Origin: Phoronis australis
Lineage: Eukaryota > Phoronida > Phoronidae
DNA length: 64,000 bases
Reading direction: 5' to 3'
NCBI GenBank assembly: GCA_002633005.1
Contig: NMRA01000215.1
Coordinates: 598,852 to 662,851, forward strand
Positions 35,415-46,209 of this stretch are shown here, one piece after another. Numbering within the stretch: the first letter of the stretch is position 1; the number at the start of each line of letters is the position of its first letter. The position numbers and the translations under genes were made by a program. Below the pieces are notes generated by a model. That model saw only the letters and a list, made by a program, of their open reading frames with translations, searched no databases and had not been told where the DNA came from.

Positions 35415-36595
35415 AGGTATTCATCCTTATCGGGGGCAACGAATATGGACGTGGTGTCACAATCCAGCAAGTCGATAAATGAAGATCAAAAAATCCTTTA
35501 GGACAGCAGATTTACCAAAACAAAAGATTCTTTTACCCGCAGAATGAAAACAAGTTTGGGAACCAAATCAAAAAATCGTCTGATTTTTTTTCAATAATAA
35601 ACTTCAGACAAATTTTCAATTCCAGTGGTTTTCTTAAAAGATGAGCATCTATCTGGTATCAATAGAATTTGACAGCATTTTGCCACGAAACTCAAATGAC
35701 GAATGGATGCAAGGTACAGACCGTATGTTGTAACAGATATATAAATCCAGCACTTCACTCGTCCCAAACGATCATTGTGACGAGGCAAGTTTGGAACAGA
35801 AGCCGTGACGTATTGCTGTCAAGGTACACCTGCGCCCAAGTTCACTAGATATTCACATTGCCCGTATTTGTTACGGATTCTACTACCGAATGCTCTGTAT
35901 TTTGGATGAAACAATAAAAAGACATTCAGTTTACGTTGAACCGTGAAACTGGTTTTCAATTGGTAAAATTACCATTTTGTCATTGTTTTTTAGCCGACAT
36001 CGTAAACAGAAGCGAAGCGTCGCAGTTATTGAATCATAGCACTGTTAACCAATCGTACGTTGGCGTTGTACTCCGACACATAACGAGTCGATCTACATAA
36101 TGCTATATATGGACAGAATACTTAGGTAATTCGAACAGTTTCACGTTACCCCGTCATGCCTGCCTGCAGTTTTGGAAAGGAGTAAACATGGCTGGAAATT
36201 TGTTCTAAATAGTCTGACGAAGACTTATTTTTTTACAACTTGATGTGGCATAGAGGGAAGATCTGTGGTTGAACAATGACATGGTATTCGTCTTTTCCAA
36301 CAACGTGGCTATATACTGGTACACTTCCGGATTTTTCTTTCATACTAAGTGATTCCTTGGGAGACACGAGAATTTTTCATAGAGTATTATGAGGCTTAAA
36401 ATAAGCGCGGACGCCATAACTAAAAAGTACACTTTTTAGAACATAAAAAGCTGCAAGAATGTAAGGGCTAGTCACGGAACCAACAGGTTCATTTCGGGTT
36501 TGATCACCCCTCAGGTAGCAGATTAGCTACACCAATTCACCGGCTGTCGGGGTACATACATGTATGCTAGAATTTCGTAATGCTAATTAATGAAC
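35415..36595. other. Intergenic DNA, nothing recognised
   Basis: No domain-bearing frame, tRNA or structured repeat was recognised in this 1.2 kb. Confidence 0.5.
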
Positions 36596-36599
36596 TGCA

Positions 36600-36833
36600 G
36601 TGAAAATCTTTGACAACGATTCTAACTGGTTCAAACGGGGAGTGAAGGAATCTATTCATATCTCAATCCACGGCTCCATAAAGACGGTGGGAGGTAATTT
36701 CCCAAAATCCACAACAGGCCTGAAGAGCAGCTCAACCCTGATCCTACGACACCTAGTGGACATTCTCAGGGTGAACAAGAAGGCGGATCGCCGTCGAAAG
36801 GCTCTAAGTGATGCATTTGAATTTTTGCTTTGA
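36600..36833 (+). pseudogene. Penelope-like retroelement C-terminal fragment
   Basis: The translated stretch begins KIFDNDSNWFKRGVKESIHI. That W-x2-RG-x2-E-x-IHI pattern is typical of the C-terminal GIY-YIG endonuclease region of Penelope-like elements. It continues for about 55 residues to a stop, with no reverse transcriptase upstream. It is most likely a severely truncated insertion. Assignment rests on motif memory and is moderate. Confidence 0.5.
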
Positions 36834-37059
36834 GTGCGGTTCATATATTTTCATTAAGGATTATAAATATATGACAAAAGCCTCTCCCATTCATGTTTCG
36901 AATTTTAACCAATTTGAACAGTCGATTGAGAGGCTAAATGTAACCACAGAGACACAGCATTGTCATTGCAATGAACGATTTTGGCGGAAAATCTACAGTT
37001 TTGATTCGGCTTACGTACGAGAGTTAATTTCTCTCACCGAAATTGGCTTCATTTGATGC

Positions 37060-38150
37060 CATTAGCGGTTTTGATGCTATTGCACAATTTTGGCACACCC
37101 AGTTGAAGCCGCTGCCCGCTCACAAAATCGTAAAAAGTCGATGGTGCTCGTACACGGCTTCAAAGATTCTTGCGACCCCAGAATGTTCTTAGGTTTACAA
37201 GTGTACATGTATGTTTAGAATGATTACCATGAACAACGGGTAGATGGAAGCGATATAAATCTGGGCAATGTGGAGTTGTTGAAACAGTGACAACAAGTCG
37301 ATTAGTATAGTTGTGTATATGGCTCATCTTCTACCATTACATGTATACGTGTTGCGCATGAACGTTTGTTTTTATATACTTACACTCGCAGACGCGATCT
37401 TCAGCAAAAACTTCCTTCAGTGGACCTTTTACCGTTTTCAGAATGTCACTGAAAATAACCCAATGAACCGGCGAATTAACCAAAAATAATGGTATTTTTA
37501 AAGCGAATTGAATACACGTGGTACATAGAACACACATTTATTGCCAAGAACGGAAATGACAAAATCAAATGCTAATAACAGGTACTTAAGCTTGTAACCG
37601 GAGTGTCCTTGAACCGTGAAACATTTGACGCTGCACAGTCCACGTGATGTTGACATTTGCAATGGTGGTTGATAAATAGTATAGAAAAAATATTCCCAGG
37701 CTTTGCTTAAAAATACAAAGTAAGAAAAATCGAATAGAGTTGACTAATGCATTTTTCGTGCTTCCAAAAACTATTTTTAAATGGCATGTCTCAGGGATAT
37801 CGATAAATCAATATCTCATATACGTTTCAGGATGTTATGAGGACGACGCAGATTTGTAATTTGGCCAACTCAACAGAACATTCATATTCTCTGAATATTG
37901 TTTTACAATAACCTGCATCTTAACATACATGTACATACGAACATATTTTTGAAAGTGCTATCAAAGAGTAAATTCAAAGGAACCTTAAATCGCCTGTATT
38001 TGAAAAACAAAATTAATGTTTCAGAACACGAGTTTAAAACGGGGAGTTGCCTCAAGTGGCTACAATAAACGAGAATTATATTGACTTGTACGTTAACACT
38101 GAAGTGTCTCAAACCTTCAATGGTTACGGTTCAATCTTATAACGAGTGCG
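37060..38150. other. Intergenic DNA, nothing recognised
   Basis: AT-rich with several ACATGTA motifs, which recur throughout the window. No supported gene. Confidence 0.5.
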
Positions 38151-38157
38151 CTCGGAT

Positions 38158-38499
38158 GAGCGACACTTGGCGAAATTAACCGAAAAGACGACGATGGGGA
38201 GGACGACGACGACGATGACGATGAAGGCGGCGATTATGAACAACACGATAACATTCATGTGACTAGCGAAGAAATCAGTAAGAACTAGGGTGCAGTCTTG
38301 TTCAATAGCCGGTAAACTGACAACAGTGCGAGAGCGCCCGTAAGAGCGACACTTGGCGAAATTAGCCGAAAAGACGACGATGGGGAGGACGACGACGACG
38401 ACGACGATGACGATGAAAGCGGCGATTATGAACAACACGATAACATTCATGTGACTAGCAAAGAAATTTGTAAGAAATAGGCTGCACTCTTGTTCAAGC
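38158..38499 (-). repeat. Two tandem 186-bp units encoding a hydrophobic segment
   Basis: Units start at 38158 and 38344 with GAGCGACACTTGGCGAAATT on the plus strand. The 186-bp spacing is a multiple of three, and a minus-strand frame stays open across both copies (38124-38450). Each unit reads MNVIVLFIIAAFIVIV, then a Val-rich stretch, then NFAKCRS. This would be a membrane-spanning segment if translated. The Val run is simply the GAC/GAT-rich array read backwards, so translation is unproven. Related units occur at 58584-58950. Confidence 0.7.
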
Positions 38500-39485
38500 T
38501 CTAACTCCGGGTTCCGAAGTTGTACAGAAAGCGCTTTATTTTACAGTCCTTGACTAATCGAGTTGTGAATTTAGGTCATTGACACGTGTCTATAGCGGGG
38601 ATTGCAAAGGTGGTCCAGGCCAAAAAGCTATCAAACACAAAGAAAAGAAACTGATATTGATAATGAACACTTATAGTTGTTTTCACAAGAGAATCAAAAA
38701 GTTGTTTTTTTTCCAAATAATCGCAAAAAGTCACAATGTTCATGTTCGAAGATTTGTCGTAAAAGTTAACGCTGGGCCGCAACGTTTGTTCACGTAAGCT
38801 TTATCAATATTTAAATTTTACTTTGCAAAATCTCTACGGACACCAGACTTCACTTCACTACCAAAAATCGAAGCAACTGAGATGTTTAAAGCAATTTTAC
38901 CCCAAGGTGGATGCTTAATCGCATCTTGGAATGAGGTTTATCTATAACTTTATTTCCATTGGTGTGTTAAGAACTAATAACATGACAATTCAAATATACG
39001 AGTGGAGAAACGAGCCAAACTGTGAATCGTAAAATATTGACAGCAAGACATTTAATTAGAGATTGTGATGGCTTTAGATGATAAATGTGCTTCCGTTTCT
39101 GTTTCCGATGAAATTTGAAACTGAATGCCTCATTGCGAATTAATCTTCACTTGGAGGTCAAGACATTTGCCGATCGAGGAACACGAGCTCAACACAAAGA
39201 CTGAAGCGGTTAAAAATACAAAGCTAAAATTCGACACGTATTTGTTGCAGCATGTTTTAGAATCACACAGTTTTTAATACACATCTACTGACGTGCAATT
39301 CATAAATACGGTTATGTTTCTACAACTTTAATTTGGCGCAAAAGTGAAGTACTATCTTACCAGTTGAACATTTTCAACAAAGGTAAACGAAAATTCTCTC
39401 TAAAGAATTAAGTAAAGTTATAAACTTTACTTCATTACTTAAAGAGTTTATACTCTACAGCTACCATAAAGAAGTACACAATGAA

Positions 39486-40073
39486 ATACGAGAATTTTGA
39501 AAAAAAATGGTAAATGACAATTTTGGTGATCGTTTTTGCTCGAAATTGTTATCATAATAAACGCAATATACCTGCAGATTGGTCTAAAATACTCCGACTT
39601 TCCGTTTCATTTTAATTAAAATCTTCATAAAATGGATTTCAACGCAAGTTAGTACAGTCGAATCTTAAGCCCAAATAATGTTCATTCAGCGCATCTCTTA
39701 ATCCATATGTTTTCAAACTATAACTTTGTTGTGATGCACCGCCAACTAAAATGGCCGCCGTAGATTGACAGCTGACCANATACGAGAATTTTGAAAAAAA
39801 AATGGTAAATGACAATTTTGGTGATCGTTTTTGCTCGAAATTGTTATCATAATAAACGCAATATACCTGCAGATTGGTCTAAAATACTCCGACTTTCCGT
39901 TTCATTTTAATTAAAATCTTCATAAAATGGATTTCAACGCAAGTTAGTACAGTCGAATCTTAAGCCCAAATAATGTTCATTCAGCGCATCTCTTAATCCA
40001 TATGTTTTCAAACTATAACTTTGTTGTGATGCACCGCCAACTAAAATGGCCGCCGTAGATTGACAGCTGACCA
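39486..40073 (+). repeat. Exact 293-bp direct duplication around a single N
   Basis: 39486-39778 and 39780-40073 are identical apart from one extra A in a poly-A run, separated only by the N at 39779. This is the signature of two overlapping contigs that were abutted rather than merged. It should not be read as biological tandem duplication without further evidence. Confidence 0.9.
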
Positions 40074-40074
40074 A

Positions 40075-42200
40075 TGCATGATGGTTATTCACTCAATTAT
40101 CTTTCGACTGATGAAACTCATCCTGTATTTTGAATTGGAGAATGTAAAGGAAAGATTATCTCCAAGCATTGTGCTCTTCTGACGCGTTTCTCTCTCGGCT
40201 GGCTGGCGAGAGTGAAGCCGTCTTTAACGCGACGCGTTTTAAAAAAACCGTCGCGTACTTGTTATAGCTCGTGTGAAAATTACTTGTTTCTTAATAAAAA
40301 GAATTATATCCATTTATAATAACTTATGTGGTAATTCTTAACTCATATTGCCTAGAAACACAGGGTGTACAAGACCATTCTGCCTAACCCTTCATGAAAA
40401 ACGCTGTTGAGAGAAAAAAATTATAATTTTGGTAGAAATTTGGAAAATACTCAAATGGAATTAAGTAGTTGAAGCTAGAACACATGCTACATAGTACAGA
40501 TGACAATGTACTGTACAACAGAGCCATCTCATAGAAGATTCTAAGGAGGATCTTGGCAAGGGCAAGGGTTAACGAACAGGAAACTAACTAAGAGCTTGCC
40601 ACTTGCATCGTGGGTAGGGAGTTATTGCATGCAAGAGTTGCGTCACGAGGTACAGCGACCAGCAAAAGGAATTGTGGGTAGAAGATACTGCTTACAAGTG
40701 TTATGTCACGAGGGATTGTGACTAGCAAGAGGAATCGTGAGTAGAAGAAACTGCTTGCAAGTTTTGTGTCACGAGGACTGACCAGCAAGTTCACGGTCTC
40801 AGTACAGTGTGTTTAAATTCAAAGATTTACCAACATAATTGTCATCCAACAAGTGTCGAGTTCTACAGCTTGATATAGCAGATAAAACGTTTGATTATTT
40901 ATAGTTAATTGATTGAAGTAATCTTCTTCATTGACAGTCTACTTAATTTAACAACTTATTTTAATCAGTGGTTATTTTGTAATAAATTGATTACTGGATT
41001 TCACCATTCTCTCTCCATATACACACAAACTCAAAGCATAGAGTAGCTTCCTTTTAAACAAACCCACAGTTAACTTCTGAAAGCAAAAAAAAACTGATAT
41101 GTGAGCTAACATCAGTTACAATCAACATGTTGCGTCGCAATAAAAGCATTAATGAAAAAAAATATTTTGACCATGACGAAAACTGCAGTAGCCCCAATTT
41201 TACTGAACAGGGTAAAAAGACACCTCATGATACGTTTTATGACAAAATAACAAACTTTCGTTTTTTTTTTAAATGAGAGTGCTTCTCAGACCCAAGTCCA
41301 GTATATCTGCTTGGTCTGTTGTGCATTTTGAAGAAAGACTTTGTGTGGTGGTGTGATGTTTGTCCAATTTGTAGTCTAAGCTCCCAGGTTCCTTCAGTGA
41401 ACTACCGTTAAAACCTGATGAGCTGCCCCTATAGGGTAAAGAAATTTTCAGAGGTATGGTTAAAATGACAGCTATACACCTTTTAAGTCCACGAACACAT
41501 AAATGAATAATCAAAGTTTTAGCCAACATTTATAAAAATTAGAAACTGTCAAAAAAACAAAACTCAATGTGTATACACATTACAAAGGACCAATTACGGA
41601 CCAGTAGGCGTATTTTATCAAACATCTACAAAACTATAGATTTTTATTCCATAAAAGTACATATTTCTGAAAGTGGAAAGCTTGTAAAATTCAATTTGTG
41701 GCTTTTTACAAATCTCCAGTCAATTGTATCACGTGACCATGTATTTATATAAAAAATAACAAAAAAGGTACAATGAAAGCACAACAAGAGTATCAACGAC
41801 ATGGCAAATCTTTATTTGATATAAGCATTTAAAATGAAATCTCAAAAAGGCTATTACAGTGTTCTATTTATGTATTTGTATTACTGTATGTTTTTCATGA
41901 ACATCATAAAAGTCCTGGTTATTACACTCCCTCGTGTAAAAGTGGAACATTTTCAGAACAGTTCCTAAAAACCGATTGTCGAATTTTGCATAAGCCGTAG
42001 AGAATGAAAGTTTCAAATAAACGTGTTCAGCCATTTCTGAGATATGATGTTCCGAAAACGTTGTATGTTTTGATCAATTTTGGCCCTTTGACTTACTACA
42101 CGATTTTTATCAAAACAGAACGAGCAAATACTAAACCGGATGTGGAGTGCTGTGTATATGTCAGAGGTATTCGGTTAGATCGAGTTAACTGCATACACCT
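40075..42200. other. Intergenic DNA, no gene seen
   Basis: Contains a three-copy approximately 63-bp tandem repeat at 40590-40795 and a diffuse dispersed repeat at 41610-41870. No gene was recognised; the open frame at 42004-42306 has no domain and runs into repeats. Confidence 0.5.
40590..40795 (+). repeat. Three-copy 63-64-bp tandem repeat
   Basis: Units contain GTGGGTAGAAG, CTGCTTACAAGTG, TGTCACGAGG and CCAGCAAGAGGAAT in order. Copies diverge by 10-20%. The minus strand stays open through them because the unit is close to a multiple of three. Confidence 0.75.
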
Positions 42201-42201
42201 T

Positions 42202-42440
42202 TTAAAGAGGCATGGAACGCGAAACCTTGTCAAAATATCCCTTAAAGTTGTAAATATGAAAAAAATCAACAATAGTTGGTCCTCTCTGGTTCTTGTGTTT
42301 TACTGAGTACCTGAGTGTTCCATCGAAACACGGGCCCCGGTGTAAACCATACATCCCGGAATTGAAAAAAGCACCCCTACCTTCAAAACAGCTAACCAGC
42401 CCAAATAACACAAACCCTGGCCTTTAAAACAGAAATCCCG
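42202..42440 (+). repeat. Dispersed repeats, including one arm of an inverted pair
   Basis: 42202-42250 matches 2449-2500. The adjoining 42301-42440 (GTTCCATCGAAACACGGG, then CTTCAAAACAGCTAACCAGC) is matched in inverted orientation at about 43437-43585. The two inverted arms are 1 kb apart and could be ends of one element or two independent insertions. Confidence 0.55.
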
Positions 42441-43436
42441 GGGATCGGAAGGAAATCCGGACATTTTTTTTAATTTCTAAGACTGTTGTCAGTAACCTCA
42501 AACTTTGAGTTAAAGCCTCAGATCTTCAAGTATTTTCTTAGTTGTTTTTTCTACATTTGTTTGTTAAAAATTATCAATCGGATAAAACGTAACTTCTGTT
42601 ATAATGACTTTTTATTTAACATTTATCGGTAAAAGTCGTGCAATTTGTCTGTGGACAAATTTCAGTATAATCTACTCTTTAAACACGTTGTTTTTCTCAG
42701 TGAATATTTAGTTAATAACAGATTATTCAATACTTTTTCCAAAAATATTTTCCAAAATGAAAAACACAAATATTATTTCAACTTTCGAGTGCCATTGTCG
42801 ATTTAATTTTTTGTGACATGTACACGACTTCATGGAAGAACAGCTGAAGAATTGGGGAAAAGGAACTGGCCAATAGGTGACACAATATTTCATGGCGAAA
42901 TAGATTATACACGTAGACAACAGATTCGCAACTCCGACATTTTCTTGTGAAATATCCTAGAGGAGGCGCCACCCTCTAAACGTAGCAAACTTATATGACG
43001 GGAAATTCTTGCATCTATTTTACTGTCCAGTGCTACCAACAAAAATTAATTTCGGCAATGAAACGCTCCGTGCAGTTGAAGTTCGAGATAGATTCTGAGT
43101 AGGTCTGCTACATTGTACTGTACATGTATATCTGCCAGGTGTCACCAATGAATAGTTACGTGATTTCGTTCACAGAAAATATACGGTGTTGGCAGTCCAT
43201 GTACTGTTGTCTATGATGGCCCTTAAAGTCAACGCAAAAGATCGCACCACAATTTTAGCAGCTAAATAACGTAGCACGCCAATCCGTAAAACGTTGTCTA
43301 AAATTCTCATATAGTAAAATAACATATCACAACAACTATTTAATGTAGTAAGATTTCATTTTTATCAAAGAATGCTTGACTGAAAGTGCAGGAGCTGTTT
43401 CCGTCCCAAGGTGAACTGTCCCATGCCGAGGTTCTT

Positions 43437-43585
43437 GTTTCATATAGGAATCCCGGGAGGTCGGGGTTCAAGTTTTCCCCTGCTGGTTAGCAGTTTTGAA
43501 GGTGTAGCAGTCCGTTTTGGCCCCCAGAATATTTGTTTTCACCGGGATTCCTGTTTCGACAGAACACACTGAGTACCCACGGGTT
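43437..43585 (-). repeat. Inverted partner of the repeat at 42301-42440
   Basis: On the minus strand it reads TGTTCTGTCGAAACAGG, then CTTCAAAACTGCTAACCAGC, matching the plus-strand order at 42301-42440 with substitutions and small indels. Confidence 0.55.
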
Positions 43586-43766
43586 CGAGTTTTTGACAGG
43601 TCTTGGAATGGACGCGTGTAAGTGAGGTTTTGCCTGCGTTTGCCCTTTGCCTATTGTACAAATCATTTGCTTTTGTGTTTTCAGCAAATGAATAACTCTT
43701 TTCAAAAGTAAAATAGTTTTGCTTTAACACACCGGATTCTTTGACTGTCTACTGGCTTATACTCAC

Positions 43767-43920
43767 ACGTCATTGCTGTCAGCCTCAATTTCTTTAACAG
43801 TGCAGTCAGTGGGATGTCCTTTTTCACACTGTCCCGCTTGCAAGAGAAGCAATTTAAAAAACCTGATCTCCTTGGTTCCCTTGATCATGTTCACTTGTCT
43901 GGTGAAACCTCCCTCCTCAC
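43767..43920 (-). CDS. Possible orphan exon, product unknown
   Basis: A 154-base open segment bounded on the minus strand by an acceptor (ATCATCCAG|GTGAGG at 43920) and a strong donor (GACGT|GTGAGT at 43767). The encoded text includes EEGGFTRQVNMIKGTKEIRF and AGQCEKGHPTDCTV. It has no low complexity and looks protein-like, but I do not recognise the family. No convincing partner exon was found on either side. It could be part of an unrecognised minus-strand gene, or chance. Confidence 0.3.
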
Positions 43921-44975
43921 CTGGATGATTAAGAGCATAATGAGGCAATTATGAATGAATGCATTTATAGTAAACAAGTTATTTTACTACTACAACCCTC
44001 GGAGAATGCCAACACATCGATCGCTCCACTTAATTTTTAAGACGGCACGTGAATAAAAAGACGTGTCCGAATACGCACGGCATAAGACGCTGACAGCCTG
44101 TACAGTGTTCAACTATGCTAATAACAAAGGCTGAAAAAGAAAACGTTGACATTATTTTCACCAAATCAGGCCGTATATTTAAAATCTGGTGTGAGGCTGC
44201 AAGGGGTTGGCAAAACCTCCCCCGGCACGACGAAGCAAAACTGCCGAATACATGCAGTGTTGTTCCCCTAAAATTGTGTCTGCCCCCTGACAACATACTG
44301 TATAACCGCCAGCCTATACGCACACAAATGTGTTCCGTCCTCATGAACGGCACCCAATACTGTCCCTGCAACAGCCAGAAGAAATAGGCAAGTAGTCTTC
44401 ATTCTGATCGCTGAATGTTGCGTCTCCGTGGTTTAATCGCAACTGGCAAAAATCTGTTAAAGTCTCAGTATTTAACGAATTGAAGGGCACATTTTTTATT
44501 TTTCTCTCAACAGGAACTGTATATCGTGGGAAAGCAACATAACGGTTTTAGAATTGATTTTATCCCTTTACTTTTTGAATTTCAAAGAATATGTAATTGA
44601 TTGTTAGATCAACGGACCCGGACATGCCTGGAGTTTTGCAACATGAGAATGTTTGCTTGAGGAAATTATTGACGCGTCCTAAAAGCTCTACAACTAATCA
44701 AACAAAATTGAAAAAAGCAATGAAAGAAATGACGATCGGCCTTACTCGTAAGTGAAATAGCATATAAAAGGATGTTAATTAGACGTGCATAAGAGGTACT
44801 GACCTTAATAGGGTCGCCCCGGATTACACGGCGATAGAACTCTCCTTTGTCCCGGAGACAAAGAAAGCGCGTGACCTAGTTTCGTGTCTCTCATTTATTG
44901 CGGGAAGGCAATAAATTTCAAATCACATCTTCACGGAAATTTGTCCATTTTATTAAACTTTATTTTCTCGTCCTA

Positions 44976-45449
44976 GTTGCAGTCCATAGCAAAGCAGTAA
45001 TCCTTCGTTGGAATTGGAAAGACGAATAGAGTGCAACCGAAAAAGAAGTTTTAAGGAATCAGACGACAAAAATAGCATGTGAAACTACTGTGGAACGAAA
45101 ACGAGGCACCAAATGTGCCTGACGGATGTTTACGGTATTGTGGGTAAACACAGCTTATCCTATTGAATACATTTTACCGATTCATTTCCAATTGTTGTTG
45201 GTAACCATTAGACATCCAGCGGTTTGTTTAATAGGGCAGTTCCGGATTACAGCGACACTCGAATCTCGCTGTATTTATTCACAATACCGTAAACACCCGT
45301 GAGGCACATTTGCTGCCTCATTTTTGTGCCATTGGAGCTTCACATGTTATTTGTTGTTGTCTGATTCTGTACAAGGTTTTCTCGGTTGCATTACTCTATT
45401 CGTCATTCCAATGCTTATAAAGTATTACTGCCGGGCTGCGGGCTGCAAC
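44976..45449. repeat. Large imperfect inverted repeat (snapback), about 470 bp
   Basis: The left arm (about 44976-45145) and right arm (about 45285-45449) are reverse complements with substitutions. Examples are TTGGAATTGGAAAGACGAAT on the left against its counterpart around 45390-45410, and TTACGGTATTGTG at 45133 against CACAATACCGTAA at 45281. No coding capacity was seen. It lies directly upstream of the truncated THAP transposon copy C. Confidence 0.65.
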
Positions 45450-45628
45450 GCCGACGTGTGATAAACTGGACAAATATCCGTGGATGCGTTATGCTGAGCG
45501 TTATTGCAATTCAGAGGGTGGACCTCACTGTTTTGAGATAAAATTTGTTTTTGTTTGTTGAAACGTCGCCGTTTGTGGATTGTGTTTTCTATTTTGCATT
45601 TTTAACGGCCAGTAAAGCCGTCTTAAGC

Positions 45629-46207
45629 CCAGAGTCTGTTAGCAGCCCTGCAGCGATGTTGAGTAGTTGTAGCGAATACAGGGCCAGTTCGCCACCCAGT
45701 GAAGAGGACAGTTCGTCGTCCAATGAACAGATTGGTGAGCTTGGGCTCAAACATATACCCACTCACTGACTGCCTGTGAAGAAAAAAACTCGTCACCACT
45801 GCTATGATCAATGTACCCGTCACTCACGTCACTACAGTCATTGTTATATGGGTCGCCGGCTAGCTCCAGTCATTTTCGTATTACTACGAACTAAACAATT
45901 CCTAAATCCGACGTAATTGAGTTCTCTAACAACCTGACTTGCCGTAGAATACTCGTCGATAGGAAGTGGTTACGATAATTTTAGAAAAACAGCAGGAAAA
46001 CAATAGCAGAACAGATCCTCACAGTAAACACAACTCAGAACCAAATTGGAGCGAAATTCGTGCCTCCAAAAACGTCACTTCCGGAGCAGATGACGAGTAA
46101 TTAACTAAATTACGAAAAGCTGTAATTAAGTGAAAATATGTCTGAGATAATCAAGGAACCTTATTTTTGCTAAAAATGACATGAAAAATGGTTGCATTCG
46201 CCTTTAA
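45629..46207 (+). mobile_element. Truncated THAP-type transposon, copy C
   Basis: From AGTCTGTTAGCAGCCCTGC to the terminal repeat ending TTCGCCTTTAA the sequence parallels the 3' portion of copy A (about 54610-55395). It lacks the left half, and an internal piece between GTGAG and CTTGGGCTCAAAC is deleted relative to copy A. Only a serine-rich fragment with SSEEDSSSSNEQIGE-like text remains. Confidence 0.6.
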
Positions 46208-46209
46208 CA

